The notes: generated by a model from the letters alone, not told the origin. A stretch of 64,000 nucleotides of DNA from Actinomycetota bacterium (GCA_026392355.1 JAPLCF010000030.1:124001-188000); one strand, 5' to 3'. Counted from the stretch's first letter, positions 32,410 through 41,044 are shown. Made by a program: numbers and translations.

Positions 32410-33251
32410 TGGGAATCGTCCTCGGCATACTCTCGGCGCTCGTTTGGGGCATCGCCGGCGTGACAGGCAGTCTTGCGTCCCGCCGGATCGGCGCGACCGC
32501 TGCCATCGGGTGGGCGATGCTCCTCAGCATGATTGCCGCCGTGCCGCTCGCTCTTCTCAGTGGCGCCCCCGGTCGGGTCGACCTGAGAACGGCGCTCTGG
32601 ATTCTCCTGATCGCAGCGTGCATGTTGGGCGGCCTCGTCTGCGTCTACGCGGGGGTTCGCTACGGCAGCATCAGCGTGGTCGCGCCCATCTCAGCCACGT
32701 ACGGTGGCGTCGCCGCGCTCATCTCCATCATCGCGGGCGAGCCGGTGACCGTCATCGCCATCGCATCGCTGGCGTTGGCGGTCGTCGGCGCGATCCTTGC
32801 CTCCATGGGCGGATCGGCTACACCGGGTCAGCAGTACTCCAACCAGCGTATGGCCGCACTGCTTGGCGCAGGCGCCGCACTGGTCTGGGGCGTGCAGTTA
32901 TGGGCCGGCGGTGAGATCCAAGACGATCTTGGTGCGTCGTGGCTCGTTGGGTGCTCGCGGCTCGTCGGTGTCCTGGTGATTTCTGTACCCCTGTTGGGAT
33001 TGCGCAAGCTCACGCTCGATCGCACGGCGATCAAGTACGCCTTCGTGGCCGGGGTCGGTGAGGTCGCCGGCTTCACGCTTTACCTCAAGTCGTCGGCCTA
33101 CGGTGTGGCGCAGGCTGCCGTGCTGACCGGGCAGTACGGCACCGTCGCTGCGCTCATCGGCGTCGCAGTCCTGAAGGAGCGCCTGCGCGGGATCCAGTAC
33201 GTTGGTCTGGTCGTGATCGTGGTCGCGATCATCGGCCTGTCGGTCAGCTGA
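32409..33251 (+). CDS. EamA/DMT family transporter, second of a tandem pair
   Basis: 280 residues and ten predicted helices, same architecture as its upstream neighbour (GILSALVWGIAGVTGSLASRRIG mirrors that protein's beginning), so it is a duplicated paralogue. The two end similarly (LKERLRGIQYVGLVVIVVAI versus LRERLSRVQLGGIAAVVVGV). The one-base overlap of genes suggests coordinated dosage, which would fit a heterodimer. Substrate unknown. Confidence 0.85.
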   Translation: MGIVLGILSALVWGIAGVTGSLASRRIGATAAIGWAMLLSMIAAVPLALLSGAPGRVDLRTALWILLIAACMLGGLVCVYAGVRYGSISVVAPISATYGGVAALISIIAGEPVTVIAIASLALAVVGAILASMGGSATPGQQYSNQRMAALLGAGAALVWGVQLWAGGEIQDDLGASWLVGCSRLVGVLVISVPLLGLRKLTLDRTAIKYAFVAGVGEVAGFTLYLKSSAYGVAQAAVLTGQYGTVAALIGVAVLKERLRGIQYVGLVVIVVAIIGLSVS

Positions 33252-33743
33252 TCAGCCGCCGAGGGCGGCGAACACCTCGTCACGCGTTCGCGCGATCGGC
33301 GTGTCGTGCCCGCCGAGCGCAGCCTGCGCTGCCGTCAACGCATCATCGAGCGAGCCATCGCCCGCGCAGGCAGCCTTGAAGGCGCGTGCACACCCAAGCT
33401 GCTGAAGCTCGAGGTCGAGCGGAGTGGAGGGAAGCGCGCTCGCCACCGCAAGGTGCCAATCACCCTTGGCTGCGCGTCGGAGCACGCCGTTCAACTCTGG
33501 ATCAGGAACGAGATGTACGGGCGCGTGGGCCTCAAAGAATCGCGTGAGCTCGGTGCGCCAGTTGGCCGCTCCGTCACCAGCCCAGACGTCGATCGCCGCG
33601 AGCGCACCGGCAGCGTCGCGCGGCAGGCCAGTGGGGTCGAGCGGGGGAGTGCCACCAAGACGACGCGCGAGGTAGTCGGCCGCGACGGCAATCAGCGCAT
33701 CTACGTCGGCCAAGGCCGTGTCGACGACGATCAGCTTGCTCAT
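33252..33743 (-). CDS. Degenerate HAD-like protein, unknown function
   Basis: 163 residues. Opening KLIVVDTALADVDALIAVAADYLARRLGG places a β-strand where HAD phosphatases have DxDxT, but the second aspartate is missing (VVDTALAD). The middle has HLAVASALP, resembling HAD motif II, and the end reads IARTRDEVFAALGG, where motif III/IV is expected. It looks like a catalytically dead HAD-fold protein, a tentative reading. The stop of this gene lies directly against the convergent EamA stop, and its start overlaps the VanZ gene by four bases. Confidence 0.5.
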   Translation of the reverse strand: MSKLIVVDTALADVDALIAVAADYLARRLGGTPPLDPTGLPRDAAGALAAIDVWAGDGAANWRTELTRFFEAHAPVHLVPDPELNGVLRRAAKGDWHLAVASALPSTPLDLELQQLGCARAFKAACAGDGSLDDALTAAQAALGGHDTPIARTRDEVFAALGG

Positions 33744-34108
33744 GCCTTACCCCTACGGTGGTGTGCCATCACGAGCACCATAGACGCGATGCCAACGCCC
33801 AGGGCATCGATCGCGACGTCAACGGGCGAGCCAACCCGGGTCGGCACGAAGGACTGGTGATACTCGTCGACGCCGGCGTAGAGCAAGGCCAGCGTTGCGC
33901 CCACGGTGATGCTGGTCCGCACGGAAACGTGCTGGACTCGAAGACCCAACACGCACGCGGCGCACAGGACGCCGAAGACCGCGACGTGCGCGGACTTGCG
34001 GGTGACCGTGTCGAGCCAACCTGACGCAACGGCGAGGTCCGGGGTGGCGCTCAACTTCCAGATCAAGGCGGCGATCAGCAGCGCGGGAAGCCAGGCGAGT
34101 ACGCGCAC
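33740..34108 (-). CDS. VanZ-like family membrane protein
   Basis: 122 residues with three to four helices. The VanZ signature is DEYHQSFVPTRVGSPVDVAIDALG, which matches the family's D-E-x-x-Q-x-F-x-x-x-R-x-x-x-x-x-D pattern. VanZ-like proteins influence teicoplanin sensitivity and sortase/cell-surface processes in Gram-positives; the role here is unknown. The GTG start at 34108 is confirmed by TACGCT exactly six bases upstream. It is followed, with a four-base overlap, by the HAD-like gene. Confidence 0.82.
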   Translation of the reverse strand: MRVLAWLPALLIAALIWKLSATPDLAVASGWLDTVTRKSAHVAVFGVLCAACVLGLRVQHVSVRTSITVGATLALLYAGVDEYHQSFVPTRVGSPVDVAIDALGVGIASMVLVMAHHRRGKA

Positions 34109-34235
34109 ACCCGCAGCGTATCCGCTGAGGCTAAGGCACTCTGCGCGCTGCCTCTGCGCGTGTCGGCGCGTTCTTCGTACGTGACCGCCTCACGGTGATC
34201 ACACCCGCGACCCGGCCGCACACGACGCTGCCGGC

Positions 34236-36005
34236 ATGAACACCTCGCTGCCTCGGCTCGTTACGAGCCTCTTCCTAATCGTCGGTAGCCTCACGCTGAC
34301 CAGTCCCGCCCGGGCCGGCGATGCCGTCATCAGCTACCAACTCCCAACCCCCGATCTGTCGGGGATCACTGCACAGGTGGCGCCCGGCGTCGCCGGTTGT
34401 GTCGCGGGGTGTGGCACGCTCAAGCTCGTTGCTGGAGCTGCCGTGCCCGCGCGGCGGCAGGGAATGCTCGCCTTCAGCGCTCCCGCGGGCACCACAATCC
34501 TGAGTGCCGCCATCCGGCTGCGCTATCGCACCAAGCAGCAAACCGTCTCTGCTCGTCTACAGAGCCAGATCGGTGGACGCTGGGTCGACGGACAGCGGCT
34601 TCGCTCGGCGGCCGGGTCGACGGCGACCGTCACAACAGGCAAGGGAGCATCGGCAGTTGCAGTGACGCTCGCCACCGATGGCGCAGTACCGGCGCGCTCC
34701 GTTCGCAGCGAGAACGAGAACATGGTTGCCGTCAACTCCGTGCAACTCACGGTGCGCGATGCTTCACCACCAAGCGTGGCGTGGACTGCGGGCGATCCAG
34801 CGACCGGCACATGGCAGCGAGGCGCGCTGTGCGGAGCGTTTTCGGCCCGCGACACGGGTCTCGGCGTCGCTCACGTGGAGTATTTCGTTGGCGGCCTGCA
34901 GGCCAGCGCGCAGGCGGGTCCGGGGACGCGTCTCCAACCGTCGCCAACAGCGTTTGACGGCAGCATCTGTGTCGACACGACACAGCTCGCAGACGGCACC
35001 TACGGCACGGCCCTGACCGCCGTCGATGGTGGTAGCGGCGGCAACCGCAGTGCCGCCGTGTCAGGTCTCGCCAGGGTTGACAACACCCCGCCGCTCATCA
35101 CGTATCAGACACCGACGGACCTGGAGGCTCGGCTGCCTGTGGCCCAGTTGATGGCCACCGATGCCGCCAGCGGCGTCGAACGAGTCGCGGTCACGATTGA
35201 TGATTTCCCTGCGGCGATCAGCAAGCTCGGTGGTGCCATGCGCATCACGCCAGCGGCACCCCTGGCCGACGGCGTCCATCGCATTGCCTGGGAGGCCATC
35301 GACGTCGCAGGCAATCAGACATTGGGTAGCGAACTCTTCGGCGTCGCTGATGTCACGGCACCCGTGATCGAGGACGTGCAGCCGCAGGGCACAACGTCGC
35401 CCACGGCTGCGGTGACCGCGCGAGCAGTTGACGTCGGTGCCGGCCTTTCGGCCGAAGGCTGGCGGTTGGCGGTAGACGGCGTTGACGTGACAGGCGCCGC
35501 CGACGTCTCCACGGCGGGCACGATCACGTATGTCACAGCGCGGGCGTGGTCGGAGGGGGAACACATCGCCCGTGTAACTGCAGTGGACAAGAGCGGCAAT
35601 CGCGCGGTGCGCACCTGGCTCTTCTCGATTCCGGTCACTCCAGCAGCAGCGCCAACGCCGGTTGCGGGTCGAGAGCCCCTTGTCGTGGTGTCCGATGCAG
35701 CGGCTGCGCCAGAACCCGTCGTGGCGACCACTGCAAGCCGACCGCAGTTGCGACTCCATCCGTCCACGCGACGTGTGCGCGCAGGTGCAGCACTGAAGTT
35801 GAAGGGTCGACTGACGGGTAGTGACGCCACCCGCGTACGCATTGAGGCTCGCGTCGGCCGTGCTTGGCGCCTCGTTGTGCGGGTTCCGATCTCGCCCATC
35901 GGCACCTTCTCGACGCTCGTGCGACTACCCGCCGCTGGGTCCTATGACGTCCGAGCACACGCCGGAGAAACCGTGTCGCGCAGCGTGCGCCTTCAGGCGC
36001 GCTGA
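34236..36005 (+). CDS. Large secreted protein with Ig-like repeats
   Basis: 589 residues. A signal peptide (residues 1-27, LVTSLFLIVGSLTLTSPARA) precedes an N-terminal β-rich domain with a disulphide pair (CVAGCGTLKL). Two or three Ig-like/cadherin-like modules follow (VEYFVGGLQAS, RVAVTIDDFPA, RLAVDGVDVT), each ending in a DxxGN-type turn (VDGGSGGNRS, IDVAGNQTLG, VDKSGNRAV). The C-terminal ~80 residues form a separate β-domain (LRLHPSTRRVRAGAALKLKG, YDVRAHAGET) often seen at the end of actinomycete surface proteins. No enzymatic motif and no LPXTG anchor. Confidence 0.75.
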   Translation: MNTSLPRLVTSLFLIVGSLTLTSPARAGDAVISYQLPTPDLSGITAQVAPGVAGCVAGCGTLKLVAGAAVPARRQGMLAFSAPAGTTILSAAIRLRYRTKQQTVSARLQSQIGGRWVDGQRLRSAAGSTATVTTGKGASAVAVTLATDGAVPARSVRSENENMVAVNSVQLTVRDASPPSVAWTAGDPATGTWQRGALCGAFSARDTGLGVAHVEYFVGGLQASAQAGPGTRLQPSPTAFDGSICVDTTQLADGTYGTALTAVDGGSGGNRSAAVSGLARVDNTPPLITYQTPTDLEARLPVAQLMATDAASGVERVAVTIDDFPAAISKLGGAMRITPAAPLADGVHRIAWEAIDVAGNQTLGSELFGVADVTAPVIEDVQPQGTTSPTAAVTARAVDVGAGLSAEGWRLAVDGVDVTGAADVSTAGTITYVTARAWSEGEHIARVTAVDKSGNRAVRTWLFSIPVTPAAAPTPVAGREPLVVVSDAAAAPEPVVATTASRPQLRLHPSTRRVRAGAALKLKGRLTGSDATRVRIEARVGRAWRLVVRVPISPIGTFSTLVRLPAAGSYDVRAHAGETVSRSVRLQAR

Positions 36006-36046
36006 GCCCTCCGCGCGACGGAGGTCGGCTGCTACGTTGGGACGAT

Positions 36047-38242
36047 ATGTCGCACGACCCGCTCGCTGGACTCAATCCCGCCCAACTCGACGCCGTGCAG
36101 GCCGAACCAGGTCCGCTGCTCGTCGTCGCGGGAGCCGGCTCTGGCAAGACGCGTGTGCTCACACACCGCATCGCGCACCTGGTCGAGCAGCGGGGTGCGC
36201 AGCCCTCCTCGATCATGGCGATCACCTTCACCAACAAGGCTGCGGGCGAGATGGCCGAGCGTGTCAACAGCCTGCTCGGGCGCTATGCGACCGGCATGTG
36301 GGTGATGACCTTCCATGCCGCCTGCGCTCGAATCTTGCGGGCCGACGCAACACGGATCGGCTTTCGTCCGTCGTTTTCGATCTACGACTCGTCGGATCAG
36401 GTTCGGCTCGTCCGCTCCATCATCGAAGACGACCTCGGTAAAGACGCTAAGCGCTATCCCGCCCGCGGTGTGCACGCGCGCATCAGCTCGGCCAAGAACC
36501 AGCTGCTGTCGCCGCAGCAGTTCATCGACGAGAACGACGGGTACTTCGACACCCTCGTCGGTGAGGTGTACCTCCGCTATCAGGCCCGCCTGCTGGAGGC
36601 CGGCGCGATGGACTTCGACGATCTGCTCGTCCACACGGCGCACCTCCTCGAGCAAATTCCGGAGTCTCGAGAGAAGTGGCAGCGGGCTTTTCAGCACATC
36701 CTGGTCGACGAGTATCAAGACACCAACCATGCGCAGTACCGCCTGATCCGTTCCCTGGCGGCCTCGCACAACAGCATCATGGTCGTCGGCGATAGCGATC
36801 AGTCGATCTACTCGTGGCGCGGCGCCGACATCCGCAACATCCTCGACTTCGAGAAGGACTTCCCGAACGCGCGCACGATCCGTCTCGAGCAGAACTACCG
36901 CTCGACCCAGACGATCCTCGACGCCGCCAACAGCGTCATCGCCAACAACGCCGACCGGCAGGAGAAGAACCTCTGGTCGGAGCTCGGCACCGGCGAGAAG
37001 GTTCGGGTCGTGGAGTGTGCTGACGAACGCAGCGAAGCGCGCTTCGTGGTGGGACAGATCTCGCGCGTTATCGGCGAGGGTGGATCGCTGCGCGACGTCG
37101 CCGTCTTCTATCGCACGAACGCACAGTCTCGCGCGATGGAGGAGGCGCTCCGGCAGGCTGACGTGCCGTATCGGATCATCGGTGGCACAGGCTTCTACGA
37201 CCGGCAGGAAGTGAAAGACGCGCTCGCATACCTGCGTGCGATCGCCAATCCGAGCGACGACGTCTCGCTGCGTCGCATCATCAACGTGCCGCGCCGCGGC
37301 ATTGGCGACACAACGGTCACGCGCCTTGCCGAGCACGCTGCCACGCTCGGCATCACCCTGCGGTCTGCGCTCGATGACGCCGATTCCGTGCTGCCCGGAG
37401 CCGCTGCCCGCAAGGCCGTGGCGGGCTTCAGTGACATGCTGCAGCGCCTGACCGACGCCTCCGCCAACCTCGAGCCAGCGCAGTTGCTCGAACGGGTCTA
37501 CGAGGACACCGCAATGATCGAGGGACTGCGGGCGGAGCGCACGCTCGAGGCAAACGGACGCATCGAGAACCTCAACGAACTCCTCGGCGTGGCACAGTCC
37601 GCCATCCACACCGGTGACGCTGACGCCGATCTGGCCACATTTCTGCAGGAGTTGAGTCTGGTCTCGGACGCCGACCAGCTGCCGGATAGCGAGGACGACG
37701 CAGCAGTCACCATGATGACGCTGCACACCGCGAAGGGGCTTGAATTCCCACGCGTGTATCTGATCGGGATGGAGGACAACATCTTCCCGCACGCACGCGC
37801 GCTGGAGGAGGCCAATCTCGAAGAGGAACGGCGCCTCTGTTACGTGGGTATGACTCGCGCCCGTGAGCAACTGACCATGACCTACGCGCGCTCGCGCAGC
37901 ATCTACGGGCGCCAGGACTACAACCCGCCGTCGACGTTCCTCGGCGAGATCCCACAGGACCTGATGGAGGTCGAGCGCGTCGGCTCCCGCGGTGGAACCG
38001 CCATGCCGACGTCGCGCTCGTCCTACGCAGACCGCGCACCCGTCAGCGCACCAGCGCGGCGCATCGAGCGTGAGCTGCCAGTGGATCTGCCCGTGATCTC
38101 CGCCGGCGACACGATTCGCCACAAGAGCTTCGGCGAAGGCATCGTGATCAGCGTGCCAACCGCAGAGGAGATCATCGTGCGGTTCCCGACGTCGGGCGAA
38201 CGACGATTGCACGTGGCCTACGCGCCCATCGAGCTCGCCTGA
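36047..38242 (+). CDS. pcrA: ATP-dependent DNA helicase PcrA/UvrD
   Basis: Superfamily 1A 3'-5' helicase for nucleotide excision repair and removal of RNA polymerase or RecA from DNA. 731 residues. The Q motif is LNPAQLDAVQ, Walker A AGAGSGKT (residues 28-35), motif Ia FTNKAAGEM, motif II VDEYQDTN, motif III GDSDQSIYSWRGAD, motif IV QNYRST, motif V TLHTAKGLE, motif VI YVGMTRAR. The C-terminal Tudor-like RNAP-binding region (IRHKSFGEGIV) supports PcrA/UvrD rather than Rep. TACGTT eight bases before the ATG is the probable -10. No LexA box is visible. Confidence 0.97.
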   Translation: MSHDPLAGLNPAQLDAVQAEPGPLLVVAGAGSGKTRVLTHRIAHLVEQRGAQPSSIMAITFTNKAAGEMAERVNSLLGRYATGMWVMTFHAACARILRADATRIGFRPSFSIYDSSDQVRLVRSIIEDDLGKDAKRYPARGVHARISSAKNQLLSPQQFIDENDGYFDTLVGEVYLRYQARLLEAGAMDFDDLLVHTAHLLEQIPESREKWQRAFQHILVDEYQDTNHAQYRLIRSLAASHNSIMVVGDSDQSIYSWRGADIRNILDFEKDFPNARTIRLEQNYRSTQTILDAANSVIANNADRQEKNLWSELGTGEKVRVVECADERSEARFVVGQISRVIGEGGSLRDVAVFYRTNAQSRAMEEALRQADVPYRIIGGTGFYDRQEVKDALAYLRAIANPSDDVSLRRIINVPRRGIGDTTVTRLAEHAATLGITLRSALDDADSVLPGAAARKAVAGFSDMLQRLTDASANLEPAQLLERVYEDTAMIEGLRAERTLEANGRIENLNELLGVAQSAIHTGDADADLATFLQELSLVSDADQLPDSEDDAAVTMMTLHTAKGLEFPRVYLIGMEDNIFPHARALEEANLEEERRLCYVGMTRAREQLTMTYARSRSIYGRQDYNPPSTFLGEIPQDLMEVERVGSRGGTAMPTSRSSYADRAPVSAPARRIERELPVDLPVISAGDTIRHKSFGEGIVISVPTAEEIIVRFPTSGERRLHVAYAPIELA

Positions 38243-38276
38243 CTTCGTCGCGCGACTGCTGGTGTCTGATAGATTC

Positions 38277-38394
38277 GCGTTCGGTCCGGGCGATTAGCTC
38301 AGTTGGTAGAGCACCGCCTCGACAAGGCGGGGGTCACTGGTTCGAGCCCAGTATCGCCCACTCGGATTCCTCGGAATCTGCCCGGACCGAACGC
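38277..38394. repeat. Perfect 14-bp inverted repeat enclosing tRNA-Val
   Basis: GCGTTCGGTCCGGG at 38277-38290 has its exact reverse complement at 38381-38394. The left arm includes the first three bases of the tRNA; the right arm overlaps the downstream terminator hairpin. In the precursor RNA the arms could pair over the whole tRNA, in competition with both the acceptor stem and the terminator. Confidence 0.9.
38288..38360 (+). tRNA. tRNA-Val (anticodon GAC), with C at position 33
   Basis: Complete 73-base cloverleaf. Acceptor GGGCGAT/ATCGCCC perfect, D-stem GCTC/GAGC, anticodon stem CCGCC/GGCGG, loop TCGACAA with anticodon GAC, five-base variable loop, T-stem ACTGG/CCAGT with TTCGAGC, discriminator A. 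Valine identity fits the A73 and anticodon. Position 33, almost always U in elongator tRNAs, is C here. CCA is not encoded. Confidence 0.93.
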
Positions 38395-38414
38395 CGCCTC
38401 TCCGGGCGGCGTTC
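38389..38414. terminator. Terminator-like hairpin after tRNA-Val
   Basis: GAACGCCGCC and GGCGGCGTTC form a perfect 10-bp stem with a six-base loop, followed by GTCGTTCTGG. It can end the tRNA transcript and, read in the other direction, the convergent monooxygenase gene. Confidence 0.6.
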
Positions 38415-38426
38415 GTCGTTCTGGAC

Positions 38427-38714
38427 TCAGACGTTGTTGTAGATCTCCAGCCGTCGATCGCTCAGCAGCGGGAAGATCTGACCGGCGACGGTAGCGACGA
38501 AGTGGGGGGAGTCGCAGTGCGCTTGGAAGGCAGCCTCGTCGTCGTACTGCTCATACAGGAAGAGGGCAGATGGGTCGCTCGGGTCCGTGTGCAGGATGTA
38601 GGCCTGGCAGCCAGGTTCCGCGTTCGACGGGGCGAGCATGGACTCGGCGAGCTCGCACACGCGCTGTTCTTCACCCGGGTTGATCGTCCAGCGGACGGCG
38701 ATGCAGTAGGCCAT
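38427..38714 (-). CDS. Antibiotic biosynthesis monooxygenase (ABM) family protein
   Basis: 95-residue dimeric α+β barrel: IAVRWTINPGEEQRVCEL is the first strand and helix, with LFLYEQYDDEAAFQAHCDSPHF in parts as the core. Members include YgiN-type quinol monooxygenases and heme-degrading or stress-related enzymes; the substrate is unknown. The frame is open upstream, but the ATG at 38714 is preceded by GAGGAG and starts the domain at the right place. Confidence 0.8.
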   Translation of the reverse strand: MAYCIAVRWTINPGEEQRVCELAESMLAPSNAEPGCQAYILHTDPSDPSALFLYEQYDDEAAFQAHCDSPHFVATVAGQIFPLLSDRRLEIYNNV

Positions 38715-38770
38715 CGAGCACTCCTCGTCGTTGTTGGCTGGCATCGTCGCACGCCCGGTACAGTGAACGC

Positions 38771-39433
38771 ATGACTGACATGGCTCGCCTCTTCTACCTG
38801 CCTGGCGCTGGCTCGTTTGCGCCACACGTGTTGCTCGAGGAGACAGGCATGCCGCACGAGCTCGTGCGCGTGGTCCGCGACGACAACTCCGTGCCGATTG
38901 AGCCCGCCGACTATCTGCATCTCAACCCGAGTGGCCGGATTCCGACTCTGATCTGGCCCGACGGTACCGTCCAGACGGAATCAGCCGCTATCTGTCTGGC
39001 GTTGGCCGAAGCCGCCGGGCGTGACGATCTGATTCCGCCGATCGGCACATCGGGGCGGATCGAAGTGCTCGCACGCCTGACGTTCCTCACGAACACCGTG
39101 CAGGTCGCGATCCTGCGTGCTCGTTACCCGCAGCGCTTCGCCGATGACGATGCGGGGCGACGTAGCGTCGCCGAACGCGGCAATCAGGATCTGGTCGAAC
39201 TACGCGACCTCTGTGCTTCGTGGTACACGCGCACGCCGTTCGTGCGTGGCGAGAAGCCGGGCGTCGACGACATCTTCCTCGGCATGCTGATTCGCTGGAC
39301 ACGCCTCACCGATGCGCCGTGGTGGGATGACATCGCATTCGGCGGGTTCTACGACCGCTTCCACGCACTGCCGTCGGCGGAGCGCGCCCGGGAGCAGGAG
39401 GAGTTCGAGCCGCGGCCGCCCGCCGGCACGTGA
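38771..39433 (+). CDS. Glutathione S-transferase family protein
   Basis: 220 residues. Thioredoxin-like N-terminal domain (ARLFYLPGAGSFAPHVLLEETG in parts, then LNPSGRIPTLIWPDG with the cis-proline, and the ESAAICLALAE γ-glutamyl-binding motif) and all-helical C-terminal domain. GSTs are uncommon in actinomycetes, which usually lack glutathione. TACAGT six bases before the ATG marks a leaderless promoter. Substrate unknown. Confidence 0.85.
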   Translation: MTDMARLFYLPGAGSFAPHVLLEETGMPHELVRVVRDDNSVPIEPADYLHLNPSGRIPTLIWPDGTVQTESAAICLALAEAAGRDDLIPPIGTSGRIEVLARLTFLTNTVQVAILRARYPQRFADDDAGRRSVAERGNQDLVELRDLCASWYTRTPFVRGEKPGVDDIFLGMLIRWTRLTDAPWWDDIAFGGFYDRFHALPSAERAREQEEFEPRPPAGT

Positions 39434-39434
39434 G

Positions 39435-39791
39435 CTAGTGGTCGTGGTGCGAATCGGGCATCTGCTCGATGCGCACGATAGCCCGCAGCCAGTTCGTCCC
39501 ATCGGTGCCGGTCAGCTCGCCGGCGGTGGGCGACAGAATCGTCAGAATTACGGTCACAAAATCGCCGTTGGGCATAGCGTCGGTGCGGAAGATGAGGGTA
39601 TCGCCCTGCTCGGCAATCAACTCCACTGGGCTCTCGCGCGACGTCCCGGCCTCGGGCCCCGCGATCAGGTCAACGACGTTGGAGTCATTGGAGCCGAACG
39701 TGCGACGGCGCACGGAGTGCTCGAGATGAGCCCAGGCCTCGGAGGCATCGGTGACGAACGCGACGAATTGGAATCCCTTGAGTGCACCCAT
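39435..39791 (-). CDS. Unknown small soluble protein with a His-rich tail
   Basis: 118 residues if begun at the ATG at 39791 (MGALKGFQFVAFVTD); a TTG six codons upstream is the alternative. A β-rich core (DTLIFRTDAMPNGDFVTVILTIL in parts) ends in DSHHDH, a possible metal-binding tail. Not recognised. It lies between a GST and an acyl-CoA dehydrogenase gene and shows no operon overlap with either. Confidence 0.55.
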   Translation of the reverse strand: MGALKGFQFVAFVTDASEAWAHLEHSVRRRTFGSNDSNVVDLIAGPEAGTSRESPVELIAEQGDTLIFRTDAMPNGDFVTVILTILSPTAGELTGTDGTNWLRAIVRIEQMPDSHHDH

Positions 39792-39862
39792 GCGGCTGAG
39801 GTTACTCAAAGCGCTCCGGCTGCACCGACGATCGCTCGCCGGGGCAGCCGAAGCGCCGAGTC

Positions 39863-41044
39863 CTAGCGGAAGGCCTGGATGCCGGTGACGGCGCCACCCA
39901 CGACGAGCGTATGGACCTCGTGCGTGCCCTCGTACGTGAACACACTCTCGAGGTTGTTCATGTGGCGAATCACCGGGTACTCAAGCGTGATGCCGTTGCC
40001 GCCCAAGATCGAGCGAGCGGAGCGAGCGATCTCGAGCGCGCCGCGGGCGTTGCCCATCTTGCCGAGCGAGACGTGCTCGGGGCGGAGGCGGCCCTCGTCC
40101 TTCATGCGGCCGAGATGGAGGGCCATCAGCATGCCGCGGTTGATCTCGAGCACCATCTCAGCAAGCTTCTGCTGCGTCAACTGGTACGACGTGAGCGGCT
40201 TCTCGAAGACGATGCGCTCGGTCGCGTACGACAGCGCCTCGTCGTAGCACGCGCGCGCTGCACCAACGACGCCCCAGACGATGCCGTAGCGGGCCTCATT
40301 GAGGCACGACAGCGGTCCGCGAAGGCTGGTGGCCTCGGGCAGGCGGTTCTCGTCGGGTACTCGGACATCCTGGAAGACCAGTTCCGATGTGATCGACGCG
40401 CGCAGCGACATCTTCTTGTGAATCTGCGGGGCCGTGAAGCCGGGCATGTCCTTCTCGACGAGGAAGCCACGGATGCCCTCGTCGGTTGCGGCCCAGACGA
40501 TCGCAACGTCAGCGATCGAGCCGTTGGTAATCCACATCTTGGAGCCGTTGATGACCCAGTCATCGCCATCGCGACGCGCGAAGGTGCGCATCGAGCCCGG
40601 ATCGGAGCCAGCATCGGCCTCGGACAGACCGAAACAACCGATCACCTCGCCCTTCGCCATGGCCGGCAGCCAGCGCTGCTTCTGCTCCTCGGAACCCCAG
40701 CGGTAGATCGCGTACATCGCGAGCGACCCCTGCACGGACACCGCGCTGCGCAGACCCGAATCGCCGTACTCGAGCTCGTGGTTGATCAGCCCGTAGGAGA
40801 CCGCGTTGACACCGGAGCAGCCGTAGCCTTCGAGGTGCGCGCCCATGAAACCGAGCTGTCCCAGCTCTGTGAAGACTTCCCGGGGCAGAATGCCCTGCTC
40901 GAACCAATCGCCGACCTCGGGCAGGATGCGCTCGCGCACAACCTCACGCACGGCGTCACGGATGGCCTTCTCGTCATCACTGAGAAGCGCATCGACGCCT
41001 ACGAAGTCGTGCGGGTCAATCGCCTTGTCGCTGGTCGTGGCCAC
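39863..41044 (-). CDS. Acyl-CoA dehydrogenase, glutaryl-CoA dehydrogenase-like
   Basis: 393-residue FAD enzyme. LRSAVSVQGSLAMYAIYRWGS, CFGLSEADAGSDPGSM and VINGSKMWITNGSIADVAIVW (in parts) are in the N-terminal and β domains, and ILGGNGITLEYPVIRHMNN is in the C-terminal helical domain. The catalytic Glu is in FTYEGTHEVH; the closing ITGIQAFR style ending is characteristic of glutaryl-CoA dehydrogenases, which decarboxylate glutaryl-CoA to crotonyl-CoA in lysine/tryptophan degradation. No electron-transfer flavoprotein genes are adjacent, so the exact substrate is unproven. Confidence 0.88.
   Translation of the reverse strand: MATTSDKAIDPHDFVGVDALLSDDEKAIRDAVREVVRERILPEVGDWFEQGILPREVFTELGQLGFMGAHLEGYGCSGVNAVSYGLINHELEYGDSGLRSAVSVQGSLAMYAIYRWGSEEQKQRWLPAMAKGEVIGCFGLSEADAGSDPGSMRTFARRDGDDWVINGSKMWITNGSIADVAIVWAATDEGIRGFLVEKDMPGFTAPQIHKKMSLRASITSELVFQDVRVPDENRLPEATSLRGPLSCLNEARYGIVWGVVGAARACYDEALSYATERIVFEKPLTSYQLTQQKLAEMVLEINRGMLMALHLGRMKDEGRLRPEHVSLGKMGNARGALEIARSARSILGGNGITLEYPVIRHMNNLESVFTYEGTHEVHTLVVGGAVTGIQAFR

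Noticed and set aside
36032-38212. Long minus-strand open frame opposite pcrA
   Set aside because: Its full-length overlap with a strongly conserved helicase and lack of any motif mark it as a shadow frame.
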